Assembly (NCBI GenBank): GCA_019918135.1
Contig: WBZZ01004056.1
Coordinates: 92,501-156,500 of the forward strand
Origin: Paulinella micropora
Lineage: Eukaryota; Cercozoa; Imbricatea; Euglyphida; Paulinellidae
Direction: 5' to 3'
DNA: 64,000 bases
Both the position numbers and the translations under genes were made by a program. Below are positions 29,598 through 41,016 of this stretch, piece after piece. A model generated the notes under the pieces. It was not told the DNA's origin. It made no database searches and saw only the letters and a program-made list of their open reading frames with translations. The stretch's first letter is position 1; each line of letters begins with the position of its first letter.

Positions 29598-32500
29598 TTT
29601 CTCTAATTTCTTGTAGTATATTCATGAGATTTTTATTTTCTTTTTCTAAATTAACTACCCTATCTCGGACATGTCCGAGATTATCTGATAATTGTTGAAC
29701 CGCTTTAATTAACGGGGCTATAAACTCGGAATAACCTATATCATAACCGACATCACCACTATCAATACATTTAACATCTTCTGGCTTAACACTCACACCT
29801 TTCAATTCGTATTCCGCTCTTTGCTTTGGACAGGGAACCATAATTGTTTCTTTTATAAAACCGCCAAAATCTAGCATATCCATTTCTGTTAGTATGTCTT
29901 CTAATTCTTGTGCTATTAAGCCAGTCCTACATTTTTTTTTGTCGTCAATCATACGATAGCAGACGGGATTTAACTTGTTGATAAAATCTAAGCCTAAGCA
30001 TTCCTTTATATCTTCTTTTTTTTCTCTTGTCTGAATATTGAATTGGATTAGACAATACCCATAATTGTCCATCGCTTGCTCTTAATGACATTAAAGCAGT
30101 ATTTGAATTATTCTCCCATATGAAACCACTCGTTGAAGAACCATTTACTCTAAATCTAATAGAATAAGAAGTTAATTCTCCACCTCCTCCTGCTGGTGCT
30201 GTTCCTCCACTTAATGATTTATTTGCCCCAGACTGGCTCATATAAATCCCCCAGTTTGAATCTCCAATGTCCCATACAAATATTCCTCTCGCATTCGTCC
30301 CGTCTGTTTGTCCTTGAATTGCTATTTTAGCCCCATTAGTTGATGCTGATGCCGTTGTTAGTGTGCCTGTGTATGTAATTCCCGCATTTGCCGTAATCAA
30401 TCCTTTTGTCCATAAAGTCCCGTTTGCCCCGTTTAATGACATTAACAATTGCTCTGCTGAATTTTCCCACACAAAACCCATTGTAGAATCATTAGCAACC
30501 CTAAACCGAAAACTATACGAACTAAAATCATTTCCTGAAACTGCCGTACCATTTGCTAAACTTTTGCTTGCTCCACCAGATGCTGCATAAATTCCCCAAC
30601 TCGTATTTGTCGTATCCCATAGAAATATTCCTTTTGCATTTGTTCCGTCTGTTACTCCCTGAACTCCTATTTTCGCTCCACTGGTATTCGTTGCTGATGT
30701 TAGTGTGCCTGTATATGTAATTCCCGCATTTGCCGTTATCAATCCGCTTGCGGTTGCCGTTGTTGTTGATATACCCGCATTTGCCGTTATTAATCCACTC
30801 GCGGTTGCTGCTGTTGTTGATATACCCGCAGTTGAAGTAATTGTCGTTCCAGTTATTGTTCCGCCATTTGTTATGTTGTTTGAATTCATATCTAAGGCAC
30901 CATAAAACCGCATACCACCAGCATTGTTAAAACGGACAATGTCTGACGAAGCACTTTTATTATCCAAAAGTTTTGAAATATAAAGTCCCGCCCCTTTTAC
31001 ATCAGATGCTACATTCGTAAATACATAACCTCGTTGGTTCGCGGTTCCACTTGTAGCGGTATTTCGAGTAAATAAGAAATATTGGTAATCTCCCGATGTC
31101 TGTGAAAAGAATATATCTCCTCCATTTTGGTTTAATATCCTCGCCCCATTATATGTTATATTTCCACCATTAGTGATAGTTTGATTATTAAAATCAGCAT
31201 TGTTCGTTAAAGTTAGATATTTTATCGTAGTGCTCGCCCCGTTGAATGTTTTACTTCCTGTTATGGTTTGGTCTGTTGTTAGTTTTACATTTTGTCCGTC
31301 CAATGTGTCCGCATACCCTTTTGTCGCTCCGTCTGTTGATAATGTCGGAGTTCCAAGGTTGGCTATTTTGCTACTATTACAATCTAACCCCGAAGCATTT
31401 ACCCAACCGACAATCGTCCCGTCAATAATAAAACTTATTTTTTTCGCAGAAATTTCAAAGTTGTAATATGTTGCAGTTTTCATATCCAAACTAGCAATTG
31501 ACCCAATATTACTGATAGAATTGAAAACAATAAATGTGCCCTTTGTTGTTGAATTGATTGAATTTCCCGTTATTTCAACACCACTGCTATATGTCTTAAT
31601 TCCTGCTATGGTTTGGTTTCCTGTTAGTTTCACATTTTGCCCGTCTAATGTATCCACATAACTTTTGTTTGCTCCGTCCGTTGTTGCTGATGGTGTGGCT
31701 AAGTTTGTTATTTTTCTATTGTTTAAAGATAGTGTCGTGCCCGTTGCTGTCGCGATTACATTATCACCCGCATATAAATCAACATATGACCCCGTTATTT
31801 GTATCGGATACCAAGTCGCTGTTGCTGTCTTTTGTGAGGCAATCATTCCTATATTTGTCGCTGTATCAAAGGCAACACCGATACCATCAAAAGCGGTTGG
31901 AGCAGTAGCACCCCGCACTTCTATTGTTGAAGTAAATTTTTTATTCCCTGCTATGGTTTGGTCTCCTGTTAGTTTAACGACGGAAGTGTCAAGAGTAGAA
32001 ACATCAACACCATCAACAAGATTAACATTTGTTATACTTTGGCTTTTCATATCAATCCCCGCACTAGCATTTATTATGTTGCTGAATGTTTTGGTTCCTG
32101 CTATGGTTTGGTCTCCTGTTAGTTTGACGACTGCGGTATCAAGGGCAGAAACATCAACACCATCAACCAAATTTACATTTGTTATTGAAAATCCTCCCAT
32201 ATTTAAACTGCCCGTCATAGCCGTTGTGCCGTCCTTTGCTAATTTTGTGTCGGTATATGCTTTCGTTGAAGCATCATTGTCATAGAATGGTGCTGGAAGT
32301 CCGCTGATTGCTGTCGTGCTGTTAAAATTTAAAACATTATTTGTCAATGTCATTCCACCCCCTGTTGTTGGAGCAAAAAGTATAGAAGAACCGACAATAG
32401 TTAGTGGATAACCCGTGGCTCCACCCGCATCCGACGAATAGATAGAGCCCATATTATTGTTGTAATTGAAGAATAATTTGCCTGTGTTTAATGGATTTGA

Positions 32501-33427
32501 GTCTTTTACACCCACATAAGTAGTAAATGTTTTATTCCCTGTTATAGTCTGGTCTCCTGTTAGTTTAACGACAGAACTATCAAGAGCCGAAACATCAACA
32601 CCATCAACATTACCGACATTTGCTACATTAAAACCCCCCATATTTAAATCTCCAAACATCATAGCGAGACCATCTAATCTTATAAATGGAGAGTTTGTAT
32701 TGCGCCATTGGCCTGTTGAATAAATGAGCAGTTGGTTATCGGCTGGTGTGCCTGTAATCAAAACATCGCTGTGTGTATTAATTGAGCCATCCGCGGACAC
32801 TTTATCATTATTGTCTTCGTGCTCTGATATCCAAGTATCAACATCTTTGGTATTTAGTAAATTAACTCCCGTTATATTCAAATTACCACCCATACTAATG
32901 TTGCCGAATTCATCCACATTTATTGGAAATGTTTTATTTACCCAGTTTATTGAGTTATATGTTAGATAACTATTCATAGCAATTGGTGCTGTTATGACTA
33001 CATCAGAGAGTGTATCAATTGAGCCGATTGTTGTATTTCTCCATTTACCATCTACATCATTATATGTTAAGTATTGCCCGACCGCTGGTGCGGATATGTT
33101 TGTGTCTATGAGATTGTATAGACTGGTTTGGTGCGGATTACTTGTATTGGAGCGGTGTTGAGTTGAGGCTTTAACTTCGTCGTTGTCCCTTACTCGTTGC
33201 TCTGTGTAGTATAAATTTTTTCCTTCTTTGACATCTGTTGTTGATTTTAAAGCGAGCCGTGTATCAAAGCGGTTATCAGTGAAATAAAGATTTACGGGTT
33301 CTGCATCTTCTGGCACTCTGTCTGTGTTTAAACCAATAATATTAGTGTTGGTAAGGTCTAAACTTTTTATGTCTAGACTATCAACGGCGATTTCTGACAA
33401 GCCCAAGAGTGATTTATATTGCGACAT
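29590..33427 (-). CDS. Long fibre protein with S74-type chaperone (Polinton-type element)
   Basis: About 1280 aa with one frame change near 30027, where this copy has A8 and the unit 2 homologue A7. The N-terminus (MSQYKSLLGLSEIAVDSLDI) and first 230 residues differ from the unit 2 fibre, as expected for a virion-anchoring end. The shaft shares long nearly identical DNA, with VDVSALDxxVVKLTGDQTI repeats. Distal GTNAKGIFLWD-like repeats lead to the SDKRKK...TGLIAQELE chaperone and a leucine-rich coiled coil. Expected product: a trimeric attachment fibre that is auto-processed at the chaperone boundary. The anchor differs while the shaft and tip are shared. Confidence 0.85.
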
Positions 33428-33673
33428 TGATTTTCTAAATTCACACTTTCGCTTCGCTTTTCGTAAATCTCAAACTCGTTTGAGATAATTAGAAAATCGT
33501 TTCCTATATTATTAGAATAAAATTTTATTTTAAAACGATGTTTGACAATAAACGAAAAATCTTGCGATTAGCAAGATAGAAGTGAAATTGTCAAATATCA
33601 ATTAATTATTAAAAAATACTAAAATATATTAATCTTAGTATAAAATCTCAAATATAATATAATATTTGAGATT
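33428..33673. promoter_or_regulatory. Divergent intergenic region with hairpins
   Basis: Contains ATCTCAAACTCGTTTGAGAT (20-bp palindrome), hairpin copy 3 of the GATGTTT...AAATATCA family (33537-33600) with a changed stem, and AT-rich promoter-like sequence before the 33674 gene. Confidence 0.5.
33537..33600. terminator. GATGTTT...AAATATCA hairpin, copy 3 (different stem)
   Basis: The outer boundary sequence is conserved, but the stem is TTTGACAAT/ATTGTCAAA, and the loop holds a second small pair ATCTTGC/GCAAGAT. Stem covariation relative to copies 1 and 2 supports a structural role. Confidence 0.55.
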
Positions 33674-34210
33674 ATGCCGTCCGCAGAAGCAAGTCGTAAG
33701 AATTGGGGTAAGGCTGTGGAAAGTATTAAGAGTAAAAAACAACATAAGGTTGAAATAGCGAAAGAGAAATTAGCAAAATGTAGAAATGCTTATGTAGGTG
33801 CTGATGAAGAGATGGAGGAAAAGATAAACCGCATGGCTGAAATGGGTGTTGCTAGTGATATCATTAATGGAAAAGACCAAGATAACACACCAGAAGAAAG
33901 CAGTGAGAGTGATGAAGAATGTGATTTTACCGACATTATCGCTGAAAAGATGGCTAAGATGAAAATTAAAAGAGCGAAGGTAGAAAAATCAGAAACTAAG
34001 AGAACAAAGAAAAAGACTATTAAGAAAACCGAGCCTGAGCCAGAGAGTGAAAAAAGTGAAAGCGAAAGTAGCGACGAAGAAGAACCGAAGCCTAAGAAGG
34101 GGAAAGGAAAAAAGTCTAGTAGTGTAAGTGTAAAAGTATATAATCAATCTTCTGGTGGTGCTAAGAAAGAAAAAAATAATGATATTGAAAAATGTTTCTT
34201 AAAATTTTGA
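33674..34210 (+). CDS. Charged low-complexity protein
   Basis: 178 aa. Basic N-terminus (ASRKNWGKAVESIKSKKQHK), a helical middle, and an acidic/Lys-rich tail with SESESSDEEEPKPKKGKGKK. No enzymatic motif. Composition suggests a DNA-condensing or nuclear protein. It lies 42 bp upstream of the integrase on the same strand. Confidence 0.55.
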   Translation: MPSAEASRKNWGKAVESIKSKKQHKVEIAKEKLAKCRNAYVGADEEMEEKINRMAEMGVASDIINGKDQDNTPEESSESDEECDFTDIIAEKMAKMKIKRAKVEKSETKRTKKKTIKKTEPEPESEKSESESSDEEEPKPKKGKGKKSSSVSVKVYNQSSGGAKKEKNNDIEKCFLKF

Positions 34211-34252
34211 TAATATAGGATCTTTGTTTTTGACCACTTCAAAAACAAAAAC

Positions 34253-35247
34253 ATGGACAATAAGCACACAAATCAGCAACAACAAGAAACTACTGAGCAA
34301 ACGGAGCGAAAAGAAAAACTTGAAGAAGCGGGCGAGATACATTACCAATCAAAGCCAACTAAATTATGGAATACAATAACTTCTCCAGAAGCGAAACCAT
34401 TAAGCCAAGTTTTTATTGATTTAATGGATATGTCAAAGGTGGCAACTAAAAAAGGAAATGCTAATTATAATTTTGGTTTGGTTGCTATTGATGTTTATAG
34501 CCGTCGTGGATGGGTAGAGCCAGTAAAAAATAAAACTACTGATATGTATTGGAAGGATTGAAAAAAATATTTACTAAAGAAGTGCCAGAAAGAATTACTT
34601 CAGACAACGGCGGTGAATTTAAGGGACAAGTCGCTGAATACTTCAGACAAAATAATATTGAACATAGAACAGCACAAGTAGGCGACCACAGAACAATGGG
34701 GATAGTGGATAGATTTATTAGAACGATAAGAAATGAATTGAATTTAATATGGGAGTATAACGAAAATTTTGCTTGGGTGCCGATTATTCACGAAGTTGTT
34801 GATGCTTATAACAAAACATTTCATACTACAATACGAGCCGTGCCTATTGATGTTTTTGAAGGAACCGAAAAGAACACTCAAGAAATATACAGAAAGCCTT
34901 TAATTAATGAATTCCCTAAAGGAACAAGAGTGAGAAAGGAATTAGAAAGAACTATTTTTTCTGAAGGGGAAAAGCAATTCAGTAAGACTATATTTAAAGT
35001 CAAAGGCCGTAAAGGCTTCAAGGTTATTCTATCCGAAGAAGATTTAGTCAGACCGTCAGAATTATTAAAAACTAATGTTGAAGAGCACCATAAAGAAGAA
35101 GAACCGAAGGAGCAGTTGGCTGATAAAGTTAAAGAATTGACTAAACAGAAAAAAAATATTAATTTATTAAAATCATTAGAGATTAAACCGGAGAACATAC
35201 GGACAAGTAAGAGAGAAAGGAAGGCTAAAGAAATATTAGACCTTTAA
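34253..35247 (+). CDS. Retroviral-type (rve) integrase, Polinton/Maverick class (frameshifted)
   Basis: Two overlapping frames join at about 34556, where one base seems missing in GGAAGG. The N-terminal part has FIDLMDM (D56), FGLVAIDVYSRRGWVEPV; the second part TSDNGGEF with the second Asp and HRTMGIVDRFIRTIRNEL in place of the catalytic-Glu helix. The position normally Glu (ERF) is Asp (DRF). A C-terminal SH3/chromo-like region (TRVRKELER...FKVKGRKGF) follows. Integrases of this class insert Polintons and Maverick-related virophages into host DNA. This gene, with the A32 ATPase and adenain-like protease, defines the 25.7-35.3 kb element as Polinton-type. Confidence 0.85.
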
Positions 35248-36079
35248 TTACGAACAAACCTTGCCTTGTAAATAGTTTTTACGACTCTGCCGAAATGAGT
35301 TACGAGATCGGCCACATTTGGCCACGACCTTGCCATTATTGCTTGAGTTCCTCCATCTTGAATCAACACAATTACGTAGTAATTCATCACCTCAGGAAGG
35401 GTGCAAAAACCCCACAACACAACTGGAATAGAATTCGGCACTGCATTGGCATAAAATTCTGCCTCGCCAGCATTTCGGTCAATTATGACATGAAAATCAT
35501 CCAACCGAACAACAGCAACTCCACTTCCCTGTCTCCTCCCTCTTTTTTCTCTCCTTTTTTGCTACCCCTAGGCCTTATTGAAGCTGGCATATCATCTTCA
35601 ATCTGTACATCATCAACTCCTTGTGCAAGTTCCTAATGAGACATACAATGAAAAACAAACGACAGAAAGAGTTTATTACCTCAACAGCAGGGTCTGCATC
35701 TTGTTCCCCCTCCTTTTACAAACACACATTCTCATAAAGAGGAAACATAAAGCACACTTACTTTGTCGTCGTCTTTCTCATCTGACATTGCACCTACAGC
35801 AACATAAACATCAAGGGGTTCGTTCTTTTTGCAAAAGCACTTTTTGCTTTCTGAGAAAGACCAAGAATGCGAAAAAAGCACGAGGTTGTTTTTTTTGGTG
35901 GTGCTGAGTATTTTAAGCGAATTCACACAGGAAAAAGTGGCAACGATTGAAAATGGAAGGAAAAAATTCGCAGTGAAGGAAAAAGTGGTAATACTTGATG
36001 GCTTTTTACAAACCAGATACGAAAAAATGAGGCGGAGTGGCATTTTGAACACATTGAAGTTTTACCAGAGCCTTATGTT
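35248..36079. other. Unassigned region after integrase
   Basis: GC content rises and gene density falls. A reverse frame of about 86 codons (35244-35504; GEAEFYANAVPNSIPVVLWG) looks protein-like but lacks an ATG start and ends a few bases from the integrase stop. The remainder has pyrimidine-rich tracts. I cannot identify a Polinton terminal repeat here; the boundary of the element is not defined. Confidence 0.35.
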
Positions 36080-36113
36080 GCGACGATGCGACGATGCGAC
36101 GATGCGTTGTCGC
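36080..36113. repeat. GCGACGAT iterons ending in an inverted copy
   Basis: Three tandem GCGACGAT followed by GCGTTGTCGC. The architecture parallels 8925-8974. The array is 20 bp upstream of the isolated viral gene, suggesting a preserved piece of a virus subterminal region. Confidence 0.6.
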
Positions 36114-36132
36114 ATAATCGCAAAATTTCGTA

Positions 36133-36645
36133 ATGAGTGAAAGCCTTATCACGAAGGAACAGAGAACAAAAGAAGACTGGCTGGAAATTTTTGAAGCAAG
36201 TAAAATAGGGAAAGATAGATTGAAGAAAGATAAAATAATTACAGAAGAAAGAGTAAATAAAATTGACAGAGAAATTGATTTACTTGTTGAAAAAAAACAG
36301 CCAGACTTGGTAAAGTTGTCCGCAATTAATGTCGTGCTCAAGAGGTTAGAAAAGGAAAACAAAATCATTGAAAAGGACAGATTGGTGAAACAAAAGAGAA
36401 TAATTAAACAAGTAAAAAAAGAAAAAGAACTGAAAGCATTTTATAGTTGGCGGAAAGAATTCAGAAATGAATACGGACTTGCCATACAAGATAAAATTTT
36501 TGCTGGCATTGATGAAGAGGGGCTGTCATTCAATAAAGCCCTCATCAAATACCTCGCATATGACGAAGAGAACAACAAAAATGTAATGGAAGTCTCAAGT
36601 GTAAATGATTTGTTCAATGCTGTCCGAAACAATATTCCCTTGTAG
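36133..36645 (+). CDS. Isolated homologue of virus subterminal coiled-coil protein
   Basis: 170 aa. MSESLITKEQRTKEDWLEIF, then a Lys/Glu-rich coiled coil with NKIDREIDLLVEKKQ. It matches the N-terminus and coiled coil of the proteins at 50614 and 54538 (RT.EDW...NKID..I.LL..KK) at low identity, with a different C-terminus. It is followed, as in units 3 and 4, by a GGGCGAAAGCCC stem-loop. This is a relic or an isolated copy of a diverged third virus; the function is unknown. Confidence 0.6.
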   Translation: MSESLITKEQRTKEDWLEIFEASKIGKDRLKKDKIITEERVNKIDREIDLLVEKKQPDLVKLSAINVVLKRLEKENKIIEKDRLVKQKRIIKQVKKEKELKAFYSWRKEFRNEYGLAIQDKIFAGIDEEGLSFNKALIKYLAYDEENNKNVMEVSSVNDLFNAVRNNIPL

Positions 36646-36746
36646 AGTAGTGGTCATAACCACTATTTGAAAAACTCCTTTTGCACATAGGAGTATAAAC
36701 TAGTGTGTATTTCTATTTCAACAAAAAAGAAAAACAAAACAAAAAT

Positions 36747-36758
36747 GGGCGAAAGCCC
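36747..36758. other. GGGC-GAAA-GCCC stem-loop
   Basis: A 12-base GNRA-type tetraloop hairpin about 100 bp after the coiled-coil gene. It is also found at 55068-55079 and, with one change, at 50561-50572, always between this gene and the next. The ATG just before it opens a short frame MGESP... in this copy. Confidence 0.5.
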
Positions 36759-37384
36759 TCCTGCTTGCAATGAAATTTACTTATGCCATACTTGTGTGTG
36801 GCAGGTTGGAGAATTGCTGGCAATCTACGACAAGACTGCGAAAAAGGTAATTTAATGATAATAATAAGACGATGAACAGGAGAGCCGATAGAGCCGTTTC
36901 GTCGCTTAGTCTGTATGTATCCAAAAAGTGTGCCAAAGTGGCACCCTATACTACTTGTGGGAGCGGGTTTTCAAAAAGTTGAAGAAGTTGTTGGATGCAG
37001 TCAACAAATGCGACACATTGTTTGAGATTAGCTTTTTGTTGGCACCGCAATTTGCGTATATTTTTGAAAAACACCGGCCCGGTGGCGGTTAATCTGGCAC
37101 CAACCTATCCGTTGCAACGACGCAACCACTTTTCACCAAAGCACAAATTGGCCAAGAGTGGGGCTAGACAGTTGCACCTTGATGTTGCTTCATTCTTCTT
37201 ACAGAAACATGCCTTTGCACGTATCTACTGCTTCTGATGCATGATTTTTGTTTCGATTGTTTTTGTCGTTTTTTCTCTTTTTTTCCCAGTGTTTTTTCTC
37301 TTTTTTTTTCCCTTGACAGAAATGACAAGGCGGCGGCATACTTGGCAAGTACGCCAAGCAATCGACGAGCACTTTGAAGCCAAG

Positions 37385-37467
37385 GTGAAATCTATTTTTA
37401 CTGTTTGTTGCTGTCACTGTCTTCTTGCAGTTTCACTGTGTGTGCCCTTTCTTTCTGTGTCTTTAGG
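37385..37467 (+). other. Candidate spliceosomal intron
   Basis: GTGAAA...(pyrimidine-rich)...TCTTTAG, 83 bases, within a host-like reading frame. A second clear acceptor-like tract ends at CCCTTGACAG (37319) and another at TTTTGCAG (38277). Prediction only. Confidence 0.35.
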
Positions 37468-38781
37468 CCAGGTTGGCACTTGGCTTGGTGCAGCCCACTC
37501 CTACTTGGCAAGTTTGGCTGCATCATCCAGCTCTTCCCCTACATCGTCTTCTGCACTACCCTCGTCTTCTTCTCTTCGTTCTTCTCCCCCTCCGTCTCTG
37601 AGACAGTCTGGTGCGAGTTGTCTTGTTGTGGGTGAGGTAAGTGGGGATGCAGAAGAGGGTATCAGTGTGTTGTTTGAGGAGAGAGAAAAATCACAAGTTC
37701 GTTCTCCACATAATCCTTCTTCTACCTTTACTGCTCTTGATTCTTTGATAGCTAAGCTTGGGAGTGAGGCAGGTAGGCTTTTTGCACAGGAGGAGGCAGA
37801 ATCGTCCATAGTAGAGCTAGCTAAGTGGGGGTTTGCGGTTGTTGTGCGCATTTTGGAAGATACACAAGCATTTCATACCTTTACACCTGCCTCCGTGCCT
37901 CCACATGTGCGTGCTTTGGTGGGGGAGGTGCAGCACTTGTTCACACTGTCTAAAATATCTGCTTCATGGTTTGGTTTGAATGATCTTAAGCCTTTGCAAG
38001 CATTTGTTTGCATGAATTTTTCCTCCACACCTGTTGATTATGATCCAATTTCTTTAGAGTTAGGAATGGATACACATGGCGTAGATTTTTACTTATCCAA
38101 AAATCACCCTTTTCACGACAGACACATAAGAAGCGGTCATGAATTTGTCGAACGTGTCACAGTCAGCAAAGTGTATGATGAGTACGCGAGCTTCATCTTC
38201 TACTACAAGCAAGTCGTACTGGTACTCAATGATTCCTTTCTTGTGTGCCTGTCCACTCACTTGCTTTGTTTTGCAGGCGATTGCAGCTGCTATTGCAGCG
38301 GGGCAGGGTTCTACCCACCAGGCAAAGCAGAGGCTCAAGCGAACGCAAGCGCAGTTGGAAGTGGCGTGGGAGGCGGGAGATGAGGAAGTGTGGAAGTGTG
38401 ACAGCTTTTTGCCCCCTACTTCCATGTACAAAAAGGTTCGCAATCTGTGCACGTCTGCAATCGTGACTGCATCATACGCACCCATGCTAAGCCCGCGCAG
38501 AAGCCACTCCCAATCCCTTTCCAGATCAGCCCCCGCATGGAAGATCAGCCCAAGAGGTTGCAGAGGAACCTGGTTATATTTCAGGAGGAGCAAAAAGCAA
38601 GGGCCGCCCTCTTTAAGTTTCAGTTGAGATGGGGTTCATTTGTAAGAAAGCGTTTGCAGTTCAGCATTCCCAGAGATTGCGGGTTTCAACCAGGTCCCCT
38701 CATTGGGCCGAGTAATTCACTGTACGATTCTAAGCAGCCTCTCCCTCTGTATATGCCCAGGCGCCCTCACGGCAGTCGATA

Positions 38782-38798
38782 CCCCCCCCCCCCCCCCC
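38782..38798. repeat. Poly-C run
   Basis: Seventeen consecutive C. Simple host repeat. Confidence 0.9.
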
Positions 38799-41000
38799 AG
38801 ACGGCCAGTTGGACGTCTACTTTTAAGCTACAATTTTATGTCTTGCTTAGAATTTATTCATTTACTGCTTCAAGCAAGGCATGAAGTTGTAACTCCTAAT
38901 TTTAACCGAGTGCTTTTTGTACACTGGAAAATAAGATTAAAAATATCATTAGGACTCCGTCAGTGACAGCCAGCGTCGAGCCTCTTGGTCTCTTGCCAAA
39001 GTTCAGTCTTTCTGGAGCGAACAATTCGGTAAATTCTTAATTCGACCCGACCTGAGCTAGTAAAACTTGTTCACTCTCCTTCACGTTGTGACTGGACATC
39101 TTTTCATAATCAGTTGTGGATAGAAAATCGAGCTGCTAAAGTTTCGGGACGGTGCCACTATTGCCGCGATTTCAAGCAAAAGACAAATAAGTTAGCTGAG
39201 ATTCAAAAGATCGATGGTAAGAGAGAGCATTGTCTGAGGAAGATGAGAAGGAGAAAAAAGAGTTGGAAATCGCTTGTAAGTCTTGACTACCCTCCTGTGA
39301 GGAAATTATCAACCGGCATTCAAATGAATACACACACAGCTGTCATTTGATCTCAAAATACTTCCGAGAACAGGGAAGGTACCAAAAGACGCTGGGATGG
39401 TCAATTCCAGTTTATTTAGTACATTTGCTTGACAGACTACTTGTCCGTTGCGAAACAATGCAAATTCTGAGAACTAACGAATAGTATTCAAGTGCTACAC
39501 GTGTTGTGTAGTAGTTGGAGTTATTCAAGTCAGTCTGTGGAAAAAATAAAGGAAAATATGTTAAGTAATAGCACTTTAACTAACCTATCTGACTTGTTTT
39601 ACCATTTTATTAATACTTGGAGCGTGGACCGGAAACCGGAAAACACTGTCCAAGGAAATAAAGTATGACTGGAGACCGGAAATAGCGGTCAAAGGAATAA
39701 AAGTTTTCAGATATGGGAAAAAAAGCAATAGTCAAGCTTTTGTAAAAAGCTAGCTGTTAAAGGGAAATAAATTGATCTGTTAACGGTAGTTGAAAACGTA
39801 ACAACTACAAGTTATGACAGTTGATAAATAAACGGAAAAATGAAGTAACGGAACTAAAAATAGAAATTTCATATGTAGGTTCTAGTGGTCGGTAGAATCA
39901 TTAAATATTTCGCAGCGAGTAATCTCATTCAATATTCAAGATTTTGAGGTGCTGTCTGTGCAGAATTCAATGTTTGTAGTGGGAATGGACTTTCCTGTAT
40001 TAAGGTTTTCAGTTCCTATAAGCTATTGCTGTGATCTGGGGGTATGTTCTGAATCTTGACTAACTAGTTTTCGACCTATGTTTTCCTAGTTTTTGTTTTA
40101 TACCGTACTTCTCTGCAAAAACCCTCTGGCAGAATTGCTCAACATAACATTTGAATTCATTTGTGCACTTGTGCGTAAAAATGAGTGCAGAGTGCATCAT
40201 GCAAACAGCATTTGTCAGTTAAAAACTGCCATACTTGCTATGTCGTCAAATGTGAAAATTGAAGTCGATAATAAGGATTTCAAATACAGGAAAGACCATG
40301 TTTTCTGATAAAAACACTTGTGTCATGCTTGCTTTTGCTTGAAACAATGTGGCTTGAACACACACTCGCTGCGAACACATGTACCTCCGACTTGAAACTG
40401 GTGCCGCGGGCCCGTAAGCAAACTCGGCATTTCACAACATAAAAATGCCATCAGTACCGGAAAAACCGGCAATACATTTTGACTTGTTGAAAATCGATGG
40501 CGAAAAAAAAGACAAGGTTAAACCAAAAAGCCCCTATCAAGCGATCCTACCTACGAAAAAATGAAAAAAAGACAGCAGCGGGTAGAGAACTGCTTTCCCA
40601 GCAAAAAACTAAAAAAGCTGCAAAAAAAGCACAACGACAACAGGAGTAAGCCACTTTTTCTGAACACCAATTTCTTCGAATTTTAGTGCTTGTTTTCGTT
40701 TGTTTAGTATACATGCATCATATTTTCTGTGCCTGTTATGTAGGATAATGATTCATAAGGCCTCCAGAAAGGCTCAGAGAGAATTAGGTGAGTGCCTGCA
40801 TGCTGTTTCTATGTGTTTTGTGTGTGTTTCTGTTTCTGTTTGTATGCTGGAAATGTGTGGGAGTAGAGTGTGTGTGTGTTGTGTGTGATCTATTTTTCTT
40901 GCATGTAACAGCTGTAATGCATATTGTATGTGTGCAAAAACTTAAAGAAAGTTTAACACAATATTAATGTTTCGGTCCGGTACGGTAGTCATTCCGATAA

Positions 41001-41016
41001 CCCCCCCCCCCCCCCC
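41001..41016. repeat. Poly-C run
   Basis: Sixteen consecutive C. Simple host repeat. Confidence 0.9.

Noticed and set aside
35244-35504. 86-codon reverse frame as a gene
   Set aside because: No ATG start and no recognisable domain; possible exon only.
37241-38383. 380-codon frame as an intact protein
   Set aside because: The N-terminal hydrophobic stretch is a translated pyrimidine tract and splice-like sites interrupt it; treated as host-like DNA.
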